From positions 1-64,000 of the forward strand of contig JASBNA010000021.1 in assembly GCA_038087015.1 (NCBI GenBank): a DNA stretch of 64,000 nucleotides. Reading direction: 5' to 3'. Below the pieces are notes generated by a model. That model saw only the letters and a list, made by a program, of their open reading frames with translations, searched no databases and had not been told where the DNA came from. This document shows, piece after piece, positions 57,801-64,000 of the stretch (within the stretch, counting starts at the first letter, position 1; each line of letters starts with the position of its first letter). The translations under genes and the position numbers were made by a program. The DNA is from Cerrena zonata. Lineage: Eukaryota; Basidiomycota; Agaricomycetes; Polyporales; Cerrenaceae.

Positions 57801-58474
57801 CACTCTGCATAATAAACGTCAAAAAGTAAGCTAAAAATGCAGAATTGTTGTTATAATATCGAGGTGATGTGACGAACCTCCGCTGATATCCATGTACACT
57901 TGTACATCATGCTTCAATCCATCAGTGAAATTGAGGTCCAGCATAACATACGTCAGTGGCATGGATTGCTTGATAGGATCCGATCTCTTAGTCGCAATGT
58001 CAGCAAAAATTACTCGAGTCCGTGGAAATAGAACAAAATTACCTCAATTGGTGACAAGAACGTGGCAGTCAGTTGTGCAGGTCCTACGATGTAGGTGAAA
58101 ATAGTTTTGGTAGGAGTGATTTGTCTGTCAGTAAGGTTGGCTGTATCGATAATATCTGGGAATATGTTTGCAGAACCAAGCCATTGGTATGCATGGTTGT
58201 CGATTCTGACCATCCCCTCCCATCCTAAAATCTATTTGGACCATATGTCAGCGGACCTATTCGACGAAGAAGAAAGCGATATACTTACACTACCATCCCA
58301 GAATCCGGGCCAAGTGGAGCTGACATTGATATTGTAAGTCCATGCATGGAAATATGGGGATTTCAGTGCGAGCGGCAATATAGATGGCATCGGAGTCGAC
58401 CGAGTACTTTGCGAAGAGACGAATGGAAGCAATAATATGAGGAACAACAATAGTTTCCAGACATGTATGAACAT
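54844..58474 (-). CDS. GtaA-type glutaminase with membrane anchor (paralogue 2)
   Basis: Many short exons as in paralogue 1; the limits given are the first ATG and the last stop, and inner junctions were not all fixed. It starts with MFIHVWKLLLFLILLLPFVSSQ (signal peptide), then LPLALKSPYFHAW, QITPTKTIFTYIVGPAQL, TFLSPIE. Central motifs: LAARQTMASTELTIANG, SDIKMFMKDVG and LPLSLGG with WALMYNLYADKLL. The end has FTAATISNTTIRNNLIS and PAVGAIFAPLAL, then a linker, one membrane helix (SIAGPVAGGVVGGI) with CLRRRAQ stop, and a tail with VQGLRSEVEILRQFMQQ and the final APPSYVTT. Extracellular glutamine hydrolysis is the family role. Tail-to-tail with the PNPOx-like gene, head to tail with paralogue 3. 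Confidence 0.85.
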
Positions 58475-58944
58475 TCTTTAAAGGTGACCAAGGCGAGGGG
58501 AGCAGAGAAACGAGTGAGTGACAAGGCAGAGAGAAGAGGGGAATAAGAGCAAACATCTTTGAAATTCCACATCAGCGTCAGTGTACACTGCACAAGACTT
58601 TGTTCGCCGATTCCTATTCTGTTAAACGGGTATGTGCACAATGATGGGGTCTCCGATGTCAATCGCATGATAATGTCACGTAATTAGGAGATGGAAGCAC
58701 ACGACTGTCAAACAAGCCGCCATGAAACCTACAGTATGCTGTATCTGTGATGGGAGCCCATTGTTGACTATAATCAAGAAGAGGGGGCGGGTGGAGGGCT
58801 GCCACATCGAGCGCAACTGGTTGGTGGACCCGCAGAACGCCCCGTCGCTTAGCCTGATGACAAGAATATATGTATTCACCTATTAGCATTGTGGGATTGC
58901 ACATATCAGTTAAGACAAGGGCATGACTTCCTGATACTCTAGTG

Positions 58945-59150
58945 GAGTTCGATATTAGTCCAGCTGCTTCCCGGGCCAGTACATCTGCCTGATTCGACGG
59001 CCTTCAAGTTGGAGACGGAATCCACAAGGGTGACCAAAACGACCCTCAGGCCACCAGTAACAAGGCGGGAAGAACAGTAGTGGACATTGCTGTCGGAACT
59101 GCTACAAGACCACTGAGTCACTACGAGTCCTAGAAGGCAAGTTACTTGCA
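58945..59150 (+). pseudogene. Fragment of a PNPOx-like gene
   Basis: The stretch around 58990-59100 matches exon 3 of the PNPOx-like gene at 53856-54650: GDGIHKGDQNDP is still readable (GACGGAATCCACAAGGGTGACC), followed after a deletion of about 60 bp by TSNKAGRTVVDIAVG. No exon 1 or 2 is present and the frame is broken. The position just before the 3' end of glutaminase 3 equals that of the intact gene before glutaminase 2, so this is the decayed second copy from a tandem duplication. Confidence 0.82.
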
Positions 59151-59516
59151 GTGTTCAAGTTCTCGCTAGTGGCACTGCAAGTGGAATTTCCCACGCGAAC
59201 CCAAGTAGTACTCATTCACTTTCTTTCGAATCCACTTGGTCAATGTTCTGCCCTCCATATGTTATAAATATGACTGCTAAGTAACTCTATGGTTCCTAGT
59301 CTAGTGTACGAAGAAGGTATTTTGTAAACTATATGTAATAATTCCTACCTTTGAGATGGAATATTCAGAGTTTTCAATGTTGTATTATGGATATTGTATT
59401 GTACATCATGATGTCTTGATAATATTGTCTAGTTGGATAACTTGGATTGACCATATATGCAGATAGTAGAATGAAAACAAACTGGTGTTCCTTCAAACGA
59501 AGGATCTCAAAAGTAT

Positions 59517-62500
59517 TTACAAAGCATAGCTCGGCGGAGCCTCTATCCTCTCCACTTGGATCTGTTGCATAAATCGTCTCAGGTTCTCCACTTCACTTCG
59601 CAAACCTTGCACTTCCGTCGCTGACAGCTGACTCCGATTGGATCGTGAATCGGTCCCACGGGATCTACCCGATCGTCCAGACCTTCCAGTGTTCTGGGAA
59701 GACCCCGACACCGCTGAAGGGGTGGTAGGAGGCTCCCTCGAACTACTTGGAGCAGAAACCGAGTTATCAGGTGCCTGTTTCTCAGAAACACCAAGAGGGC
59801 GAGAGGGCTCTTCCCTTTGTGTCCTTTGTGGAGGCAAGGTAGGATCTTGGTGGTTGAGAAGTGTAAGACCCTCGTAGGTGACGATATTCGGCCCTGTTGT
59901 AAACGCCTCCACGTAAGGGATTTCTGTCCGATTTCGTCGTCTTACACAAAAAGCTCCCAGGGCAACCAACAGGAGAAGGGCTAATCCGCCTACGACACCT
60001 CCAGCTACAGGGCCAGCAATTGAACGATGTTTTTCGGAGGTAGTTTGCGTTTGCGTTGGTGGTATGGGAGGAGGAATGGTAATGCTTTCAGCAGGAGTTA
60101 AACTATATGGATTCCGTTATCAAGATGAGTGCAATAGACAGTTAAGTCAAGTCAAGTCACCTTAGGGCTAGAGGTGCAAATATCGCACCGACCGCAGGGC
60201 TATATATAAACAAACTTAAACATACATTTTTCCTACTAACATAAAATAAACGTACGTACTTAGCATTCTTAGGCTTTAGGGTGCTAGAACCGTCGACATT
60301 GTAATTAACAGGGAACGGTTGGGTGTCGTTAGCTTGTTCCTTGAAGAATTGATTATGGGCTGAGCTGATTAGGTTGTTTCGGATAGTGGAATCAGTGATA
60401 GTAGCTGCTGTGAAGAACGTCCAGGCTATGTAGAGTGTAAACATATGGCACAATCTCAGGCTCTGATATTATTATCGCTTACCTACGCTTGCAAATGTGC
60501 TTGTACTATCGAGAGGCAAGCCACCAGCTAATATATCGAGAATGTAAGTATACTCGATCTCAGTTGATATGATCTGGGAACTCGGACGTACATGATTGTG
60601 AAAGGAGAGACTGATAGAACTGGGCTTGGCTCTGAAAGGTCTACACAAGTATTATAAACGACGGATGTTTGGACTGTTCGTACTAGAAACGTACCTGATC
60701 GGCAATAATGCTCGTGTTCAGAAGCTTATCAGCATATAGATTGTACATTAGTCCCCAGGATAATGAATCACTACCACCTAGGCTAAGAGGTAGGTGTCCG
60801 TTGCCTGTTTGCGTAAGGGAAGTCCATTGATTCATGAAATTGGAAGAGAATTGCTGAAGAAAAGACGGAATGAATTTCGCCATCCCATCGACCGCTATTT
60901 GTGACTTACAGAATAACGATTGGCATCGTCAGTGAGAGATACCGCATTGCTTATCTCCGACATCGCCTTCAATGCAATGATGCCTTTAATCACAAGATTC
61001 GTCGAGTTGACTAGGATCTCGTCGTCCACCGTTGTCCTGAGAAATTAGTTTAACGTGATTCATTGGGATAGGTCAGAACTTACTTATCCGGAGGACTCAT
61101 TGTTGAATTCACTAGATACTCGGCCCATTTTTGTAACAGTGAGTACTAGACAGATTCTACCGTCAGATACGAATTGAAATGGGGCATACAATACCCACAT
61201 GTCTGGATATCAATGTTCCATCACCAGATATCCTCGCATGCGCATATGCCATGATAAGCATGCTACTCGTATCTTGAAACAACACAGTGACTCAGTACGC
61301 TATTTATATATTCATTCAAAATCACCTACGTTCTACCTGTTGTTGATGTGCCGTAAATGTACCAAAAGCCTGAGGATAGTTCTGACCTGCTATCTCATTA
61401 ACTTCTAATAATAATATCAGGAATCAATGAATACACACCGAGGTCCCGTGCGGCAAATGCTTGATCGTTCATTGACGAGTCTTGCGCTTCTAGAAGTGGA
61501 GATAACAACTGGCCAGCGTATGTGGAGTTGATGAAGAGGAAGAACGGAAATGATGCGTATATCTTCTCCACCGGATTTATTCGACTAAAAGAGTTGCGTT
61601 AGTGAAGAACTGCACATGCAGTCGACAATAATTTAATATACCCAGAGTCACCGACATCCTTCATGAACATCTTGATATCTGACATATTCCATTTGCCATC
61701 TGTCCCATTGGCGATCGTCAGCTCTGTTGAGCCCATTGTCTGTCGAGCCGCGAGAGATACAAGGTCCTTGTATGGCTCTGAGATATTCCCAGCAGCATTC
61801 AAGATGAGGCTATCCATGTCGTCCGCGCGGGATTTGGCATCTGGAAAGTCGGACAAGAAAGCATCTATCTGTAAGAGTCAGTTAGCAGCAACGACAGTCG
61901 GAGATAACCATGATACACTCACTACATCGGAGATCGAGCCCAGTGATGCAGCGAAAAGCGGGGCTCGGGTTTGAGATTGAGTTTTCCCGGTAGACGTGGT
62001 TGTGGTTAACAAGATCGAAGGATTTCGATAGATGCCAAGCACAAATACGACGGGGGATGTTGTAGCAGAAATATTCCCTAAACTCTGGACAACCGTGAAA
62101 ACTGGCCATGGGCTATGAAAGTGGGAACGCATAAGATAAAAAGATATAACAGAAATAAAGAGAGGTACTTACTTTCCCATTTGTACTGGAGGCGTGTTCA
62201 GTGTACCCGTTGCAACTCCATTGGTGCTAAAAGTACGTCGAGAACTATCCGCTTCCCCTTCCACTGCTGATACAGAAGGCCCCTGAACGAACGTGTCTTA
62301 GTATAGGTCGAAGCACTATATGGAGAAGCTCACCGATTGGGCTCCTAGAACGGCTATCATGTCTTGTGCACGATTGTCATCCTCAACGAGTGCCGTGGGC
62401 ACGTTTAGTTGTATTTGATGAAACTTTGAAGAGGATGTTCCGGATGTACTAGTACTCCATGTGACAATATCGCTTGTTCTTGTTGCTTTAGTTATGAACT

Positions 62501-63166
62501 CTGTACAACGATAAACCGTATATTAAGTACAATGTGGGATTCAAGTTGCTGTCAACCTATTGAGGCAACGCGACTGACCTGCACTAATATCCATGTAAAG
62601 TTGTACATCGTGCTGCAGCCCGTCAGTGAAATTGATGTCCACTGAGATATATGAAAACGGTATGGATTGTTTGACAGGATCTGATCTCTTAGTCAGGATA
62701 TCAGCAAAGCTCATAAAAATCCGTGGACATAAGGCGAGATTACCTCGATTGGCGACAAGAACGTTGCAGTCAGTTGTGCAGGTCCGGCAGCGTAAGTGTA
62801 GATAGTACGAGTAGGAGTGATCTGTATGTTAGTAACGTTTGCGCTGACTGGGTTTATGCCCGGCGCTTTACCAAGCCATTGGTACGCCTGGTTGTCAACT
62901 CGGACCAGACCCTCCCATCCCAGATTCTATTGAGACATATGTAAGCGGACCTGTTTGATGAAGAAGAAGAAAGGGGTTACATCACGGTTCCAGAACATGG
63001 GCCAACTGCCATTGAGGTTTGTTTGCTTAGTCCACGCATGGAGCGATGGAGATTTTATCGCGAGTGGCAGCACGAACGGCAATGGAGACGACTGGGTGGC
63101 CTGCGAGGATACAAATGGAAGCAACAATAGAAAGACCCAAGATAGTGTCCAGACATGTATGAACAT
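59517..63166 (-). CDS. GtaA-type glutaminase with membrane anchor (paralogue 3)
   Basis: Same architecture and exon pattern as paralogue 2. It starts MFIHVWTLSWVFLLLLPFVSSQ (signal peptide), then LPLAIKSPSLHAW and WPMFWN. Central motifs are LAARQTMGSTELTIANG, SDIKMFMKDVGDSG, LPLSLGGSDSLSWGLMYNLY and FTAATITDSTIRNNLIS. The C-terminal part has the membrane helix (SIAGPVAGGVVGG) with CVRRRNR, and a tail with VQGLRSEVENLRRFMQQ and the end APPSYAL. The linker in the tail differs most from paralogue 2 (RSGRSGRSRGTDSRSN). Enzyme role as in the family: secreted glutamine to glutamate conversion, here probably held at the plasma membrane. Junctions inside were not all fixed; the limits are the first ATG and the last stop. 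Confidence 0.85.
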
Positions 63167-64000
63167 GGTTTTGAGGACGTACAGAACAAAAGGAGCAGAG
63201 AACTGAATGAGAGTGGAAGGAATAGAGCGAAGAGGAGAAACGAACTAGGTCTGTCAAGACGACATCTTTGTAATTCCACATCCGAGTACACCGCACGAAG
63301 ATCGGCTTGCCGAGTCCTATTCTGTTAAACGCGTATGCGCATAGGTATACAATGGCAATGATGAAGCCCCCGATGTCAATCGCATGATCGTGTCATATGA
63401 GTGGGAGATGGAAGTACTCAACTATCAAACAAGCCATCAAGAAGCCTGGCGCAGGCTGTATCTGTGATGCATGTGATGGGTAATTACAGTAACAGTAAAC
63501 GTAATTGAAATTTGCACCAACCCCATAAAGAGATTACCGCCTCGTGAACGTCTAATGAGTACCCGCTGTCAGAGAAATACCTAACGGTCATTGTAATGGA
63601 CTCAGGTGAGGTTATCCATGAAGTCATCCGAGGCGACTACATAGTAGTTTACGAGAACGACGGTGGGAACGACAACTTCTGCGCAGATTGGGGCGGCTCC
63701 AGACCGGTAAGTGCTGTTCATCATCAATGCATAATAATATCATAGCCCTACACGGTTTGAATACACCTTAGTGCCTTGGCTGACGCGGCTATCCCACCTT
63801 CAGGGTAAACCACTTTGGAAACAATCAGGGATGTCAATCGTAACAACACATCTTACATATCATGTCAAAACGCTAGCAAGTATACACCCAATCGTAGTAA
63901 GTGTAGCAGGAAAGGACAACAACAAAAAACACGGGGAGACATAACTTTCATGCTGGTGAGTAGTGGTATTGGGTAACGCTTCGTGAAACTCATGATACAG
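63167..64000. other. Right edge, no supported gene
   Basis: Upstream region of glutaminase 3. A short frame from the ATG at 63596 ends in a donor-like GTAAGT after residues GGSRP, but no second exon in phase was found before the edge. Confidence 0.4.

Larger units (their letters stand above)
53856..63166. repeat. Tandem duplication of the PNPOx/glutaminase unit
   Basis: Unit 1 is 53856-58474 and unit 2 about 58945-63166. Each has PNPOx-like sequence (plus) followed by a glutaminase (minus). Similarity extends into the shared 3' spacer: GTTGTATTA..ATCATGAT and the run before CATAGCTCGG occur in both. Confidence 0.78.

Noticed and set aside
63596..63708. Short plus-strand exon-like frame with a GTAAGT donor
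   Set aside because: No second exon in phase before the window edge, and no promoter or homologue seen.

Overview
The window looks like nuclear DNA of a filamentous basidiomycete, most likely an Agaricomycete. Genes are split by many short introns (about 43-70 bp, GT..AG, with one probable GC..AG case), TATA-like boxes lie 60-85 bp before several start codons, and many families are typical mushroom lineages: F-box proteins with a MPLDIIYE-type core, large multipass membrane proteins, secreted GtaA-type glutaminases and DJ-1/PfpI proteins. I reconstructed exon structures by hand by checking reading phase across each splice site, so coordinates of spliced genes are models, not evidence from transcripts. 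No rRNA, convincing tRNA, CRISPR or transposon-coding sequence was seen.

Left part (1-11 kb): a PH-domain protein running off the left edge (minus), a ten-exon F-box protein with a C-terminal zinc-finger-like segment (minus), a 937-residue orphan protein (plus) and a thirteen-exon GH27 alpha-galactosidase (plus).

Middle (11-33 kb): three copies of a two-gene, tail-to-tail module. One partner (called family A here) is an intronless protein of about 415-421 residues with a conserved H..CYWF segment and a coiled-coil-like tail. The other resembles the meiotic double-strand-break factor Rec114. Copy 1 (11.2-14.1 kb) and copy 3 (30.0-33.0 kb) are intact, almost identical and inverted relative to each other. 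Copy 2 (25.0-26.9 kb) keeps family A but has a broken Rec114-like partner. An F-box gene (complete beside copy 3, a stub beside copy 1) belongs to the duplicated block. Between the arms lie four ordinary genes: COG2 (Golgi tether), a Cti6-like PHD-finger protein, threonine dehydratase Ilv1 and a small secreted cysteine-containing protein.

Right part (33-64 kb): a GtaA-type glutaminase with membrane anchor, a GNAT acetyltransferase, a single-pass membrane protein, two tandem DJ-1/PfpI proteins, a multipass membrane protein, two paralogous zinc-finger proteins, and a tandem duplication of the unit [PNPOx-like flavoprotein (plus) / GtaA glutaminase (minus)]. In the second unit the flavoprotein gene has decayed to a fragment. 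All three glutaminases combine a signal peptide, the secreted GtaA body, one transmembrane segment and a cytosolic tail ending in a PPSY motif.

The best candidate for something undescribed is the triplicated Rec114-like/family A module with its sharply conserved shared 3' spacer, a common promoter element and signs of gene conversion.
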